Part shown: positions 1-10,686 of the stretch, piece after piece
Position numbering within the stretch: the first letter of the stretch is position 1
How the letters are laid out: every line of letters starts with the position of its first letter
Origin: Paenibacillus beijingensis
GTDB lineage: Bacteria > Bacillota > Bacilli > Paenibacillales > Paenibacillaceae
Assembly: GCF_000961095.1 (NCBI RefSeq)
Contig: NZ_CP011058.1
Coordinates: forward strand, 4,790,001 to 4,854,000
Direction of reading: 5' to 3'
Length of the DNA stretch: 64,000 bases
Program-made: the position numbers and the translations under genes
Notes under the pieces: model-generated
The model's input: only the letters and a program-made list of their open reading frames with translations
Database searches by the model: none
Told to the model about the DNA's origin: nothing

Positions 1-996
<996 letters not shown>

Positions 997-1114
997 TAAA
1001 TGGTTTTCCAAGTGAGGGAAACCGCAAGGCATATGAATCAGCTAAGGTAACACAAGCAATCTTTCGCATCCGGTTTTCAAGGTGTAAACCTTCATGTTCC
1101 GAAGAGGAACCCGT

Positions 1115-1231
1115 TTGGTGGCGATGGCGGAAGGGAACCACGCGTACCCATCCCGAACACGACCGTTAAGCCTTCCAGCGCCGATGGTACTTGGACCGCA
1201 GGGTCCTGGGAGAGTAGGACGTCGCCAAGCA
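1115..1231 (+). rRNA. rrf: 5S ribosomal RNA
   Basis: This is a 117-base RNA with the Firmicute 5S signature. The 5' arm (TTTGGTGGCGATGGCGG) pairs with the 3' end (GTCGCCAAGC), and the conserved CCCATCCCGAACACG and GGGAGAGTAGGACG blocks are present. It follows the 23S gene by about 120 bases, the usual 16S-23S-5S order. No tRNA follows it before the terminator. Exact ends are good to a few bases. Confidence 0.97.
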
Positions 1232-1236
1232 CGAGG

Positions 1237-1266
1237 AACCCGCTGCATTCGCAGCGGGTTTTTTGT
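1237..1266 (+). terminator. Intrinsic terminator of the rRNA operon
   Basis: A perfect 10-bp GC-rich hairpin (AACCCGCTGC, loop ATTC, GCAGCGGGTT) is followed directly by a T run. It sits six bases after the 5S gene and ends the rRNA operon. Confidence 0.95.
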
Positions 1267-1885
1267 TGTATAGGAAGTTATGCGAATCTAAGAATTGTGG
1301 ATAGAGCGCATCGCTGGCAGCGGTCGAGTCGAAGGTACAGCCTGCGCGGACGGAATGGATGAATGTCCTTTGAGAGCTAACGACTAGTTAGAACTTCAAT
1401 AGGGTCATTTTCATTAAAATAGCGGCAATGGCAGCCATTAAGAATTAACCCGGCATCGATCGACTCCCTCATCCAGAACGAATCGAACCGGGGAGTCCAA
1501 CTGAGCCTAGCTTTACGTCGTAATAAATGGGGGAGGGATAGCAGAAAAGAAGGCAATTCGATGTGGCAGATAAGTCATGGTGGATGCCCGTGCGGACGAC
1601 CTCGGGGAGTGCTCCTTTGCAGCTTGCCGAAGCAACTGCCGGAAGCTCTCACCCGACGCGGCGCGCCCTTGCTGCCGAGCGGATTACCTGCCGGTATGAC
1701 GCGCAGCAAATGCATTTTGCCTCGTGCAGGATGCTTATTTTTGTTCTTGTTCGTTTTTTAATGCACGACAATGGTACAATCCAGTAATTTTGGTCGCATT
1801 TGCTTTACAAAGCGGACCTTTTTATCGCTAATACTACCTCCATAAACAAGCAAAGGGGTGGAAAGGATTCGAAAAACTTAAAGGA
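1267..1885. other. Intergenic stretch, no supported gene
   Basis: About 600 bases lie between the rRNA terminator and the end of the aldo/keto reductase gene. Two short overlapping frames near 1561-1787 have no ribosome-binding site or recognisable protein. A weak hairpin with a T run (about 1792-1823, GCTTT-AC-AAAGC inside GGTC/GACC) could be a terminator remnant. No tRNA or repeat was recognised. Confidence 0.5.
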
Positions 1886-2788
1886 TTAACGATGCAGATT
1901 GTACCGATTCAAACGGCTGAGCCGACGAATCTCCAACAATTCGTTGTCGGTTAACGGCTGGACATCTGCAGCGGCGAGATTCTCGAGCAATTGCTCCCGC
2001 GAGCTTGCGCCAGGTACCGCCGCGGCTACTGCGGGATGAGATAGCGAATAGCGGATCGCCAGCTGGGACAAGCTGCGTCCGTCTTGCACGAAGCGCTGCA
2101 TTTCACTGTGAAGGCGAAGCAGTTCCTCCGGGTCATAATCCAAGTATCCTTTTGCCGCTTTCCTGCTATCCGTTAGCGCTCCGCTTGCTACAGGACCACG
2201 GGCGATCACGCTGATTCCGTGCTGTTCAAGCAAAGGGAGCACTTCTTCTTCCGCACGCCGGTCCACAATGCTGTATTGATTCATGACGCTCACCATCGAA
2301 GAGCGTTTGACATATTCGCGGATGACGTTTGGCCGAATCGATGAAATGCCGTAGTAACGGATTAAACCTTCTTGTTTTAGCTCCTCGAACGCTTCGATTG
2401 TTTCATCGATAGGATCATCTATCGTGCCTCCGTGCAGCTGATACAGGTCAATGTAGTCCGTTCCCAGTCTCGCAAGGCTTCCTTTTACCGACGACTTAAT
2501 ATACGCCTTGCTGGGATCCCAAATCCAGCCTTCTTTGCCGGGGATGCGGCGGTTTCCCACTTTCGTCGCAATGACAACATCCTCACGGCGTCCCTGGATC
2601 GCTTTGCCGACGAGTTCCTCATTCCGGCCCTCGTCGTATAGATCGGACGTATCAAGCAGGTTTACACCCCTATGAAGTGCTTCATGGATGATGGAAACGG
2701 CTTTGCTTTCTTCCGTTCCTATCGACAAACAGCCAAGACCGATCTCACTAACAAACAACTCCGATGAGCCTAACCGGTTCATTCTCAA
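1886..2788 (-). CDS. Aldo/keto reductase
   Basis: The product is an NADPH-dependent oxidoreductase with the aldo/keto reductase TIM barrel, about 300 residues, cytosolic. The start of the fold reads NRLGSSELFVSEIGLGCLSIGTE. The catalytic Asp and Tyr are in LLDTSDLYDEGRNEE, the Lys in VVIATKVGN and the His in DLYQLHGG. The frame stays open far upstream, but the best start is TTG at 2788, ten bases after GAGAGGGG and two codons before an ATG at 2782; this gives the usual family N-terminus. The substrate is unknown. It is transcribed divergently from the DinB-type gene at 3043. Confidence 0.9.
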   Translation of the reverse strand: MRMNRLGSSELFVSEIGLGCLSIGTEESKAVSIIHEALHRGVNLLDTSDLYDEGRNEELVGKAIQGRREDVVIATKVGNRRIPGKEGWIWDPSKAYIKSSVKGSLARLGTDYIDLYQLHGGTIDDPIDETIEAFEELKQEGLIRYYGISSIRPNVIREYVKRSSMVSVMNQYSIVDRRAEEEVLPLLEQHGISVIARGPVASGALTDSRKAAKGYLDYDPEELLRLHSEMQRFVQDGRSLSQLAIRYSLSHPAVAAAVPGASSREQLLENLAAADVQPLTDNELLEIRRLSRLNRYNLHR

Positions 2789-2891
2789 GCGAGAAGCATC
2801 CCCTCTCTTATCATGCAGTCCTTTCTCTATTATGGTTACTGCGGGGGGGAAATGCAAATGTGCGGCATAAGGACGATCATCAAAAGAAGCC

Positions 2892-2929
2892 AAAGCTGTC
2901 TTTCCTTTCAAAGGAAAAGGCAGCTTTTT
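2892..2929 (+). terminator. Hairpin with T run between divergent genes
   Basis: An imperfect inverted repeat (AAAGCTGTCTTTCC with GGAAAAGGCAGCTTT) ends in five Ts on the plus strand. It lies between the start of the aldo/keto reductase and the DinB-type gene, where no upstream plus-strand gene needs a terminator. It may be a leader attenuator or a chance structure. Confidence 0.35.
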
Positions 2930-3042
2930 ACATGAAACGAACAGATCAGGGAGGAATAAGGGCATTCTGCAAAGAATGTAATTCTGAGCAATGATTACAA
3001 TGGTTTGCAGGAAGTATAACGTTCATCGAAAAGGAGTCAGTT

Positions 3043-3573
3043 ATGGATCAACTTCGTTTTCCGATCGGTCATTATGAGCCGGCCCGGCATTTGTCGAACG
3101 AATTGAAGGAGCAGTGGATAACGGATATCGAAACGCTGCCGATGAAGCTTCTCGAGGCGCTGGACGGGTTGTCGGAGGAACAATTGAATACGCCTTATAG
3201 AGAAGGGGGCTGGACTGTAAGACAGGTCGTGCATCATATGGCGGACAGCCATATGAACAGCTTTACCCGTTTCAAGCTGGCATTGACGGAAGACAACCCT
3301 GTTATTAAGCCATACTATGAGGACCGCTGGGCGGAGCTGGACGATACGGTCAAAGCGCCGATCGCGATTTCGCTCCGTCTGCTAGAGAGTCTTCACGCCA
3401 GATGGGGCATCTTGCTGCGGTCGTTGAGCACAGCGGATTTTGCCAGGACATTCGTCCACCCGCAAAGCGGGGAAACGAATTCGCTCGAGTATTATTTAGG
3501 TATGTACTCCTGGCACGGAAGGCATCATATGGCGCATATTACATCGTTGCGCAGACGGAAAGGCTGGATATAA
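3043..3573 (+). CDS. bstA: DinB/YfiT-type metal-dependent protein, probable bacillithiol transferase
   Basis: The 176-residue protein has the four-helix DinB fold. The opening FPIGHYEPARHLSNELKEQW and the metal ligands in VRQVVHHMADSH and WHGRHHMAHI match the YfiT/BstA family. In Bacillus, members of this family transfer bacillithiol to electrophiles in a divalent-metal-dependent way; that role is inferred from the family. The ATG at 3043 follows AAAGGAG. It stands alone, divergent from the aldo/keto reductase, so detoxification is a plausible shared theme. Confidence 0.85.
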   Translation: MDQLRFPIGHYEPARHLSNELKEQWITDIETLPMKLLEALDGLSEEQLNTPYREGGWTVRQVVHHMADSHMNSFTRFKLALTEDNPVIKPYYEDRWAELDDTVKAPIAISLRLLESLHARWGILLRSLSTADFARTFVHPQSGETNSLEYYLGMYSWHGRHHMAHITSLRRRKGWI

Positions 3574-3668
3574 TTCTGTACGATTCGTTTTGACTTTCGG
3601 CTGGCGGAGATGATATATTTATTTGGCTAATTTTTAATTTTGTCTCCCGTGGGAAAGGAACGTGTAAT

Positions 3669-3884
3669 TTGTCGACATCAGAGGAAACGAAACCAAAGCT
3701 GCTGCCAACGAAAATCTGGAAATGCCGTAATGCGGAATGTAAAGCATGGGTCCGGGAAGAATTTGCTGTTGAATCGCAAGTATGCCCCCTCTGCAAAGGG
3801 CCGATGCTTCGCAGCATGCGTCATCTGCCGGCTGTACAAAACAAAGCAAAATCACAGCCGAGAAAGAAAAAAGACGAGTTTTGA
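3669..3884 (+). CDS. YdjO-like small zinc-ribbon-type protein
   Basis: This is a 71-residue protein with two Cys pairs, WKCRNAECKAWVREEF and QVCPLCKGPM, and a basic Lys/Arg-rich tail. That layout matches the cold-inducible YdjO family of Firmicutes, whose function is not established. Translation begins at TTG (3669), about nine bases after AAAGGA at 3653-3658; no ATG or GTG in the frame fits better. A strong terminator follows at 3913. Confidence 0.8.
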   Translation: MSTSEETKPKLLPTKIWKCRNAECKAWVREEFAVESQVCPLCKGPMLRSMRHLPAVQNKAKSQPRKKKDEF

Positions 3885-3912
3885 GCGCGCAATCGGATGT
3901 GCAGCTGCAACG

Positions 3913-3934
3913 ACCCCGTTTCCGGGGTTTTTTT
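3913..3934 (+). terminator. Intrinsic terminator after the YdjO-like gene
   Basis: A perfect 6-bp hairpin (ACCCCG, loop TTTC, CGGGGT) runs into seven Ts. It separates the plus-strand gene from the convergent nickel/cobalt transporter. Confidence 0.9.
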
Positions 3935-3976
3935 ATTTTTTGGCATCATCATTCGCTTCTGGTCGGCTGACACATA

Positions 3977-4999
3977 TTAAACATTCATGAAGCGCTGTTC
4001 GAGCTTCATTTTCTTCCAGACGAGGATTGAAACGATCCATGCCAGGATGAACAATCCAACGAGCACATACCCCATCATACTGAAATCAATGTCGCTTATC
4101 CATCGGAAAAACGGCGACTGCAAGTTGAGCTTGTCTGCGGCAACCTGAATCAGCTCCACGACTCCAATGACTAAAGCGGCAGCCACCGAAATCGCCGTAA
4201 CGGTAATGTTGTAGTACATTTTGCGCAGCGGTGTCATAAACGCCCAGTCATACGCTTTGGACATCAAGAAGCCGTCTGCCGTATCCATTAAGCTCATACC
4301 GGCCGCAAATAAGATCGGCAGCGATAATATACCGGCAAGGGGGACGGATGCCTGAGCGGCTGTGGCGGAAACTGCGAGCAGACCGATTTCGGTCGCCGTA
4401 TCAAAGCCCAGGCCGAACAGAAAGCCGAGCGGGTAAACGTGCCAGCTGCGTCCGATGAAACGAAACAGCGGACGGAACAGCCTCGCAAACAAACCTCGTG
4501 ATTCCAGCAAATGATTTAATTGCTCCGTATCCAGCTTCTCGACCCGCATCTGACGGAACATCCGCAGAAGTTGAATCAAAATCGCCAAATTTAACAGCCC
4601 GATCAAGATCAAGAACAGTCCGGATACGCTCATTCCGATCACGCCTCCGATATCCTGCATGAGAGGCATTTCGTTTTGAATCCACTTAATCGACAGCGCG
4701 ATGCCGAGCACGAGCAGAAAAACGACCGATGAATGACCGAGCGAGAAATAAAAGCCGACGCCGAGCGGATTGCGTTTCTGCTCCGTAAGCTTGCGCACCG
4801 TATTATCGATTGCCGCAATATGATCGGCGTCGAAGGCGTGCCGAAGGCCGTATGTATAAGCAAGCAGCCCAAGTCCCCAAAAAGCGGCGCTGCTTGAGGC
4901 GGCATATGCAAGTCCGGCAACACCGATCACATGCAGCATGACAATGACGATCGGATAACCGATCCAAGACGAACGGGGATAAGACGGCTTTTTTTCCAT
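3977..4999 (-). CDS. HoxN/NixA-family nickel/cobalt permease (NiCoT)
   Basis: A 340-residue, about eight-segment membrane protein that imports Ni2+ or Co2+. The family signature RHAFDADHIAAIDN (HX4DH type) is in an early helix, with the further NiCoT motifs LGHSSVVF, GFLFGLGFDTATEI and GMSLMDTADG. The ATG at 4999 is preceded by a GAGGAGG-type site. It is monocistronic. No nickel enzyme, cobalamin riboswitch or NikR-like site was recognised beside it, so the choice between Ni and Co is open. Confidence 0.93.
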   Translation of the reverse strand: MEKKPSYPRSSWIGYPIVIVMLHVIGVAGLAYAASSSAAFWGLGLLAYTYGLRHAFDADHIAAIDNTVRKLTEQKRNPLGVGFYFSLGHSSVVFLLVLGIALSIKWIQNEMPLMQDIGGVIGMSVSGLFLILIGLLNLAILIQLLRMFRQMRVEKLDTEQLNHLLESRGLFARLFRPLFRFIGRSWHVYPLGFLFGLGFDTATEIGLLAVSATAAQASVPLAGILSLPILFAAGMSLMDTADGFLMSKAYDWAFMTPLRKMYYNITVTAISVAAALVIGVVELIQVAADKLNLQSPFFRWISDIDFSMMGYVLVGLFILAWIVSILVWKKMKLEQRFMNV

Positions 5000-5208
5000 A
5001 AAATAAAAATCCTCCTCAACAATATGAACATCGAAATCATGGTTGTTACGATCTTATAAAAATGTAGCACCATAATTTGATCTGGTCAATTGGTATGTCA
5101 ATTATGAGCGGTTCACTGTTTTTTGCAGCCGTATTTTGATATAATGATTCAATATCTTTTACAAAAACTTATCAATTCCTGTATTGACTAACGAAGAAGG
5201 AGTCTAAT

Positions 5209-7086
5209 ATGATCCGCTCATTTAGCAAGCCGTCTTATAACCGGACCCTTTATTATGCCGCCTTTATTGTGCTGCTGCTGAAGCTGACGCTATTGCGGTA
5301 TTTTTTATTTAAGGGCGTACTTCCGCTGCCTTTATTGGCGGACGCTTTATCGATTCTGATTCCGCTCAGTCTGCTGGAGCTGATTGTTCCTTCCAAATGG
5401 AAAGGACCGGTATATTGGGTTTTCAATGCTATTTTCTCGCTGCTGCTCTTTGCGATTACGCTTTATTTCCACCATTTTTCTTCCGTCCCAACCTATACGG
5501 CTTTGGGGGAAATCAAGCAAGTGTTCGCCATCCGGGCGAGTGTCAAATCGACCATTTCGCCGACGGATTTTCTGTTTTTTGTGGATATCGTCCTTATTGC
5601 AATGTATTGGATCATACGTAAAATCCGCGGCATCCGCGTTCCGGGCCGCAGACCGATTCGAAAATCGGCAGTTGCCGCAACGGTTGTCGTCGCTTTGCTC
5701 GGGTCAGGCTGGCTGATTATGCGGAACCAGTCCATTACGAACGAGCTGGCGCTCGCGGAAACGATCGGCGTCTTCGATTATCAGGTCACTGCCGTAATCA
5801 AAGCGAAGCAGGAAGCGAAGGAAATCGCATCCGGTAACATTAACGAGACGATTGGAGAAATCAATCAGCTGAGGTCTTCGTATGCTTATCAGAACGCTTC
5901 CAACAAAGCTCCTCTTTTTTTCGGCGCAACAAAGGGGAAAAATTTAATCATTGTCCAATTGGAAGCATTTCAAAACTTCCCGGTTCACTTGAAGCTGGAT
6001 GGCAAAGAGATTACGCCAAATTTGAACAAGCTTGCGGACGAAGGCTTTTACTTCCCGCATATTTTCCAGCAGATCGGGCAGGGCAATACATCGGATGCCG
6101 AATTTATGTCGAATACATCCATTTATCCGACCGGAACGATTGCCATGTCTACGGGATACGGAAATCGGAATCTGCCCAGTTTGCCGAAATTGCTGGAGCA
6201 GGAAAACTATGTGACGAACACGTTTCATATTAACAGTGTCGGGTTCTGGGACCGGATCAAGATGTATCCTGCGCTCGGATTTAACAAATACTACGATAAG
6301 CCTTATTACAACAATGATCACTTTAACGATTTTGGCGCTTCGGACGAGGAGCTGTATCGCGTTGCGGTGGAGAAGATGTCGGAGCATAAACGTCAAAACC
6401 AATCCTTCTACGCCCAGATCGTTACAACCTCCGGCCATTTTCCGTTCCAAGTGCCGGAAGACCGCAAGCAAATTACGATCCCCGATTCGCTTGAGGGAAC
6501 GGAGCTTGGCAATTATTTTACCGCGGTAAATTATACGGATTATGCGGTAGGCAAGCTGATTGAACGGTTAAAAGCAGCGAATTTGTGGGAGGATACGACG
6601 CTTGTATTATACGGGGACCATTTCGGTCTTCAGCCGCAGGACATCGATCCTCAAGAAGCGAAACGAACGCTTGGCATCACGTACGATCCCCGCATCACCC
6701 GCTTTAATATCCCGCTAATTATTCATACGGCGGGATCGAAGAGCGGCCAAGTGGTCAACCAGGTTGGAGGGCAGGTCGATATTATGCCTACAGTGGCCAA
6801 TCTGATGGGCATTTCGCTTAAGGAAAAGCAATATACCGCATTCGGGCAAGACCTGCTGAATATCGACCGCAATGTAATCGGCATGCGGTATTATTTGCCG
6901 ACAGGTTCGTTTTTTAACAACGACATTTTGTTTGTGCCCGGCAACGGCTTCGAAGACGGATCGGCGATTTCGCTGAAGACGCTTCAGCCGGTTGCGGACT
7001 TTTCCAAATACCGGTCGGATTACGACTACGTGCTCAAATTAATGAATCTATCCGACAAATATGTTAAGCTTCTGCCCAAACGGTGA
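5209..7086 (+). CDS. ltaS: Lipoteichoic acid synthase (LtaS-type sulfatase-fold membrane protein)
   Basis: A 625-residue protein with about five N-terminal membrane helices (roughly residues 10-170) and an extracellular alkaline-phosphatase-fold domain from about residue 240. Diagnostic parts are NLIIVQLEAFQNFP, the catalytic Thr in GQGNTSDAEF and the metal ligands in LYGDHFG. The family polymerises glycerol phosphate from phosphatidylglycerol onto a glycolipid anchor. The ATG at 5209 follows AGAAGGAG. The UgtP/LtaA-like pair that could supply the anchor lies at 24-26 kb. A terminator follows at 7106. Confidence 0.93.
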   Translation: MIRSFSKPSYNRTLYYAAFIVLLLKLTLLRYFLFKGVLPLPLLADALSILIPLSLLELIVPSKWKGPVYWVFNAIFSLLLFAITLYFHHFSSVPTYTALGEIKQVFAIRASVKSTISPTDFLFFVDIVLIAMYWIIRKIRGIRVPGRRPIRKSAVAATVVVALLGSGWLIMRNQSITNELALAETIGVFDYQVTAVIKAKQEAKEIASGNINETIGEINQLRSSYAYQNASNKAPLFFGATKGKNLIIVQLEAFQNFPVHLKLDGKEITPNLNKLADEGFYFPHIFQQIGQGNTSDAEFMSNTSIYPTGTIAMSTGYGNRNLPSLPKLLEQENYVTNTFHINSVGFWDRIKMYPALGFNKYYDKPYYNNDHFNDFGASDEELYRVAVEKMSEHKRQNQSFYAQIVTTSGHFPFQVPEDRKQITIPDSLEGTELGNYFTAVNYTDYAVGKLIERLKAANLWEDTTLVLYGDHFGLQPQDIDPQEAKRTLGITYDPRITRFNIPLIIHTAGSKSGQVVNQVGGQVDIMPTVANLMGISLKEKQYTAFGQDLLNIDRNVIGMRYYLPTGSFFNNDILFVPGNGFEDGSAISLKTLQPVADFSKYRSDYDYVLKLMNLSDKYVKLLPKR

Positions 7087-7105
7087 GAGGCTGTAAGTGT
7101 ACGAT

Positions 7106-7144
7106 AAACCCCCGGATTCCTAACACGGAAGCCGGGGGTTTTGC
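7106..7144 (+). terminator. Intrinsic terminator after ltaS
   Basis: A strong hairpin (AAACCCCCGG-ATTCC paired with GGAA-GCCGGGGGTTT) ends in Ts about 20 bases after the ltaS stop. Confidence 0.9.
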
Positions 7145-7318
7145 GTTTAGCCGGGCATCGGGATTCGAATGCAGTAACGATCGATTTACGTTTACAATTT
7201 GTTTGGACTCGCCGCTAGGCGATGAACTAATTTTGTCCGCTGGTCTCTTAGCCGCCCTTACCATTTGGCAGCAACAAAATTACTATAGTAAGAAGAAATA
7301 TTAAGTTGAGGTGAACCC

Positions 7319-7939
7319 ATGACGAAAATCGTACGTTATGCGGCATTAACTTTTGATGACGGCCCATCTCCTTACACGTCAAAAATATTGAAAATTTTAA
7401 AAAAGTATGATATTCGGGCCACTTTTTTTGTAGTGGGCCAAGAGCTTCATAAGTATCCCAAGACGATAGCGCGAATGTTCCGGGAGGGGCATGTCATCGG
7501 CAACCATACGTGGGACCATCCCAATCTTACGAAGCTGCATCGAAGCGAAATGGAAAGTCAAATGATCGCCGCCGATGCCGAGATCGCAAAGTTGACTGGA
7601 TATAGGCCCGGATTGTTCCGTCCGCCAAGCGGTTACAGCAATGAAGAGGTACTGGCTGTCGTTCATGCTTTGGGAATGACAAGCGTCCTTTGGAACGTGG
7701 ACTCCCGGGATTGGGATTTATCGGACTATGTACCGATCCATGCGCGTATCCTGGACCAATTGAAGCCGCAAAGTCTAATCCTGCTGCATGACGGGGATGC
7801 GTTCGGCTGCGGACCGCGCGAAGCCGTACTCGAATCGCTGCCGGTTCTGATCGAATCGCTTTTCAGCCTTGAGTATCGATTTGTAACCGTGCCCGAGTTT
7901 CACAAACTCGTTTGTACGATTGAACGCCACGAAGTTTAA
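7319..7939 (+). CDS. NodB-type polysaccharide deacetylase
   Basis: The 206-residue protein is almost entirely a NodB homology domain, a metal-dependent N- or O-deacetylase of chitin-like, xylan-like or peptidoglycan sugars. All five motifs are visible: TFDDGPS, GNHTWDHPN (metal His pair), RLFRPPSG, DSRDWD and ILLHDGD. It lacks a signal peptide or membrane anchor, so it would be cytosolic unless exported another way. The ATG at 7319 follows GAGGTGA. It lies 46 bases before a glycosyltransferase, which suggests one operon and a glycan substrate. Confidence 0.9.
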   Translation: MTKIVRYAALTFDDGPSPYTSKILKILKKYDIRATFFVVGQELHKYPKTIARMFREGHVIGNHTWDHPNLTKLHRSEMESQMIAADAEIAKLTGYRPGLFRPPSGYSNEEVLAVVHALGMTSVLWNVDSRDWDLSDYVPIHARILDQLKPQSLILLHDGDAFGCGPREAVLESLPVLIESLFSLEYRFVTVPEFHKLVCTIERHEV

Positions 7940-7985
7940 TCCGGAATAAAAATATGAACGCAACGGATGCGAAAGGGTGAACAGC

Positions 7986-9236
7986 ATGATTGATATAACT
8001 CCGGAGCTGCTTGCTTTTGCAGGAGAGCTGGGCCGAAATTCAGACTGCCGCTATTTGATCTGTCCGGAATGCGATGACGCACAGCAAATGATCGCGAGGC
8101 AGCACTCCGGCTTGGAAATCATGAATACGAGTCTAAAAGAGGCTAGCTCATCAATGGGACCGGAGCTGATGAACGAATCTGTAATTCTCTGTTCCGGCTT
8201 GATCACGATGCCCGGGAAGCTTTTCCACCTGAAAAAATTGATGGATAAGGTGCCTCTATGCATCGTTACCGAACCGGACAGCAATAAATCGCCGAAGCAG
8301 TTCGAACGATGGCTTTTATCCGAACGGCTCAACGTGGAATTTACCGGATATACCGGTCCGAATACGTTGACGGCGGTCATTGGAAACTCCCGCTTCGACA
8401 AAGGCTCCGGCAATTCCCATTTCAAGGTCGTCGCCTTGTTATGCGCCTACAACGAAGCCGACATCATTGAACATACCCTCCGGTATTTGCTCCATCAAGG
8501 GATTTATGTTTATGTGCTGGAAAATTGGTCACTCGACTCAACCTGGGAAAAGATTCAACCTTTTATAAACTATCCTCACTTCATCGGGTGTGAAAGATTT
8601 CCGCAAAAGGGTCCGGATCCTACCTTTAACTGGTTGAAAATTTTGGAAAGAAAAAAAGAATTGAGCCAATCTCTGCGTGCCGACTGGTTTATTCACTATG
8701 ATATCGATGAAATCCGCATGTCGCCTTGGCCTCAGCTCAATCTGATGGAAGCGATCCGTTACGTGGATCAAATGGGTTTTAACGCGATCGATCATACCGT
8801 TTTGGAATTTCAACCGGTAGATAACGGGTTCACGGGTGTAGTCGATTTCGGAACGTATTTTAAATACTTTGAATTCGGTAAAAGGACCGACCATTTTCAA
8901 CAAGTCAAAGCGTGGAAGAACACAGGGAAAGAAATCGAGCTTGTATGGGGGGGGCACAACGTTTCCTTCGATGACCGCAAGGTTTGTCCTTACAAATTCA
9001 TAATGAGGCATTATCCGGTTCGCTCGCAGGCGCATGGAGAACGTAAAGTGTTTATCGACCGCCAGCCGAGATGGAATCCGGAAGAGCGGGCCACGAACCA
9101 TCACACCCATTATGACCATATTGATATTGGGCATTCTTTTGTGCGCAGTCCGGAGGAGTTGAAAATTTTTCATCCGAAAACATTTTTTACGAAATACTTG
9201 GCAGAGCGCTTAACCGGCATCAATATTTCGACCTGA
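7986..9236 (+). CDS. Family 2 glycosyltransferase
   Basis: About 416 residues. Residues 1-140 are an unassigned N-terminal part. The GT-A domain begins at KVVALLCAYNEADIIEHTLRYLL, and HYDIDEIRM holds the DxD-type metal and nucleotide-sugar site. The ATG at 7986 is nine bases after AAAGG and is preferred over GTG at 7977, which overlaps that ribosome site. It follows the deacetylase closely and is closed by a bidirectional terminator, so it probably works on the same cell-surface polymer. Donor and acceptor are unknown. Confidence 0.85.
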   Translation: MIDITPELLAFAGELGRNSDCRYLICPECDDAQQMIARQHSGLEIMNTSLKEASSSMGPELMNESVILCSGLITMPGKLFHLKKLMDKVPLCIVTEPDSNKSPKQFERWLLSERLNVEFTGYTGPNTLTAVIGNSRFDKGSGNSHFKVVALLCAYNEADIIEHTLRYLLHQGIYVYVLENWSLDSTWEKIQPFINYPHFIGCERFPQKGPDPTFNWLKILERKKELSQSLRADWFIHYDIDEIRMSPWPQLNLMEAIRYVDQMGFNAIDHTVLEFQPVDNGFTGVVDFGTYFKYFEFGKRTDHFQQVKAWKNTGKEIELVWGGHNVSFDDRKVCPYKFIMRHYPVRSQAHGERKVFIDRQPRWNPEERATNHHTHYDHIDIGHSFVRSPEELKIFHPKTFFTKYLAERLTGINIST

Positions 9237-9299
9237 ATGTACAACAAACGGATGATGCTGCTGGAACGAAGATAATTACCAAAATAATGCAGCGAAAAG

Positions 9300-9335
9300 A
9301 AGGCCGAAGGAATGAATCGATTCCAACGGCCTTTT
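9300..9335. terminator. Bidirectional terminator between convergent glycosyltransferase genes
   Basis: A hairpin (AAGGCCG and CGGCCTT with inner GGAATGAATCGATTCC) has Ts on the plus side and a T-rich stretch on the minus side. It lies between gene ends at 9236 (plus) and 9426 (minus). Confidence 0.85.
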
Positions 9336-9425
9336 CAATGCGACCGCAGATCCCGGCATCCGGCAGTTTCTGAACATCATGATCCAGAAAAGGTCGGTTT
9401 CCAGGAGGCTGCGGCATCTATCCCC

Positions 9426-10637
9426 TCACACTATGCTGCTGTATATTCGCGAATACGAATAGATTTCCTGTTCGATGGTGGGAATCATGAAATTGGATAA
9501 ATTGGCTTTGAAGTGGTTCAACAACGAAGGATCCGACACCAACTGCTTCATTCGAGCAGCCAAAGCGTTGGCATCTCCTAATCGGAACGTATAACCGTTA
9601 TAGCCATCCTTTATTTTTTCAGCCATCCCCCCGACATTGGAAACCAAAGCGGGAATGCCGCTTGCGAGCGCTTCGTGGAGGGTCAGCGGATAATTCTCGT
9701 ACCAGATGGAGGGGACGATGGCTGCATCCACCTGCTGATAGATTTCACTTAGATCGTTTTCGGTGTACTTGCCGCAAAATTCGATCCTGGAATCGGCGGC
9801 AGCCATGCGGTGAATATGTTCGGTATAACCCGGATCCCCGGTCCCGTATATTTTGATTCTCATTCGGTTTGAATCGATTTGTTTGGCAGCTTCGATAATC
9901 AAGTGAACACCCTTATGAGAAGTCAGAGAACCTCCATAGAAAAAGGTGATCGTGTCATTGTGACCGTACACTCTATGATTTCGTTTAATTTTTCGGTAGC
10001 TCATGCCGTGATGGATGACTTGTACGGGAATCTGAAACTCCTTCTGCAGCATAGCCGCTACAAATTCCGAAGGAGCCAGAAGAAAACGGGCTGACGCCAT
10101 GATGCTTCTCGCGGCCGCGAGCCGCTCCCGAACTCCGGGAATATGGCAATGTGTTTCGCAGGCTCTTCCTTCTTCAGGGCCTTCACAAAGAAGCTGATTC
10201 GGCCGTAACATGATGCCCCTAACGCATTGCAAGTAAAAATCGGTTATCGTCACGATATAAGGGATATTTAATTTCATGCAGGCTTGCACGAAGCCCGCAA
10301 CCCTCATCGGATGACCAACATGCACCAAATCGGGGTTTTCACGGGCAAGAATGGTCTGAGCGAATGCAAATACTTGCTCGTCTTGGAGATGAACATGGCT
10401 GTCGGGAGGGACGTTCCGGTGACGGAAAGCGAGTACCGGCACTCCTTCATACACATATTCCTTGGATAAAATCTCCGCATCAGCAGTGGGGAAGGTATCC
10501 GGATTGTGTAAGCTGTACGTGATGACTTTGACCTTATTGCCGTTTTTTTGAACCATTTTTACCGTGTTCAATATAAACTTTTCCGTGCCGTAATATCCTT
10601 CCGGAAAAAACTGATGCACCAAATACAGTATTTTCAT
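9426..10637 (-). CDS. Family 4 glycosyltransferase
   Basis: A 403-residue GT-B enzyme. The N-terminus MKILYLVHQFFPEGYYGTEKF is the acceptor-side Rossmann domain. The C-terminal half has FFYGGSLTSHKGVHLIIEA and the donor-site E-x7-E segment in YENYPLTLHEALASGIPALVS. The ATG is preceded by GAGGGGTGAAAG. It lies 49 bases downstream of the basic-tailed GT2, on the same strand, as the second gene of a two-gene operon. The likely role is addition of a sugar to a surface glycan. Confidence 0.9.
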   Translation of the reverse strand: MKILYLVHQFFPEGYYGTEKFILNTVKMVQKNGNKVKVITYSLHNPDTFPTADAEILSKEYVYEGVPVLAFRHRNVPPDSHVHLQDEQVFAFAQTILARENPDLVHVGHPMRVAGFVQACMKLNIPYIVTITDFYLQCVRGIMLRPNQLLCEGPEEGRACETHCHIPGVRERLAAARSIMASARFLLAPSEFVAAMLQKEFQIPVQVIHHGMSYRKIKRNHRVYGHNDTITFFYGGSLTSHKGVHLIIEAAKQIDSNRMRIKIYGTGDPGYTEHIHRMAAADSRIEFCGKYTENDLSEIYQQVDAAIVPSIWYENYPLTLHEALASGIPALVSNVGGMAEKIKDGYNGYTFRLGDANALAARMKQLVSDPSLLNHFKANLSNFMIPTIEQEIYSYSRIYSSIV

Positions 10638-10686
10638 CTTTCACCCCTCACTGACCGATTTGATCATATGGTGGATACCGTTACTC

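Noticed and set aside
1561..1787. Two overlapping small frames after the rRNA operon
   Set aside because: No ribosome site, odd composition and no recognisable protein.
5000..5208. Cobalamin or NiCo riboswitch upstream of the NiCoT gene
   Set aside because: None of the conserved boxes was found.
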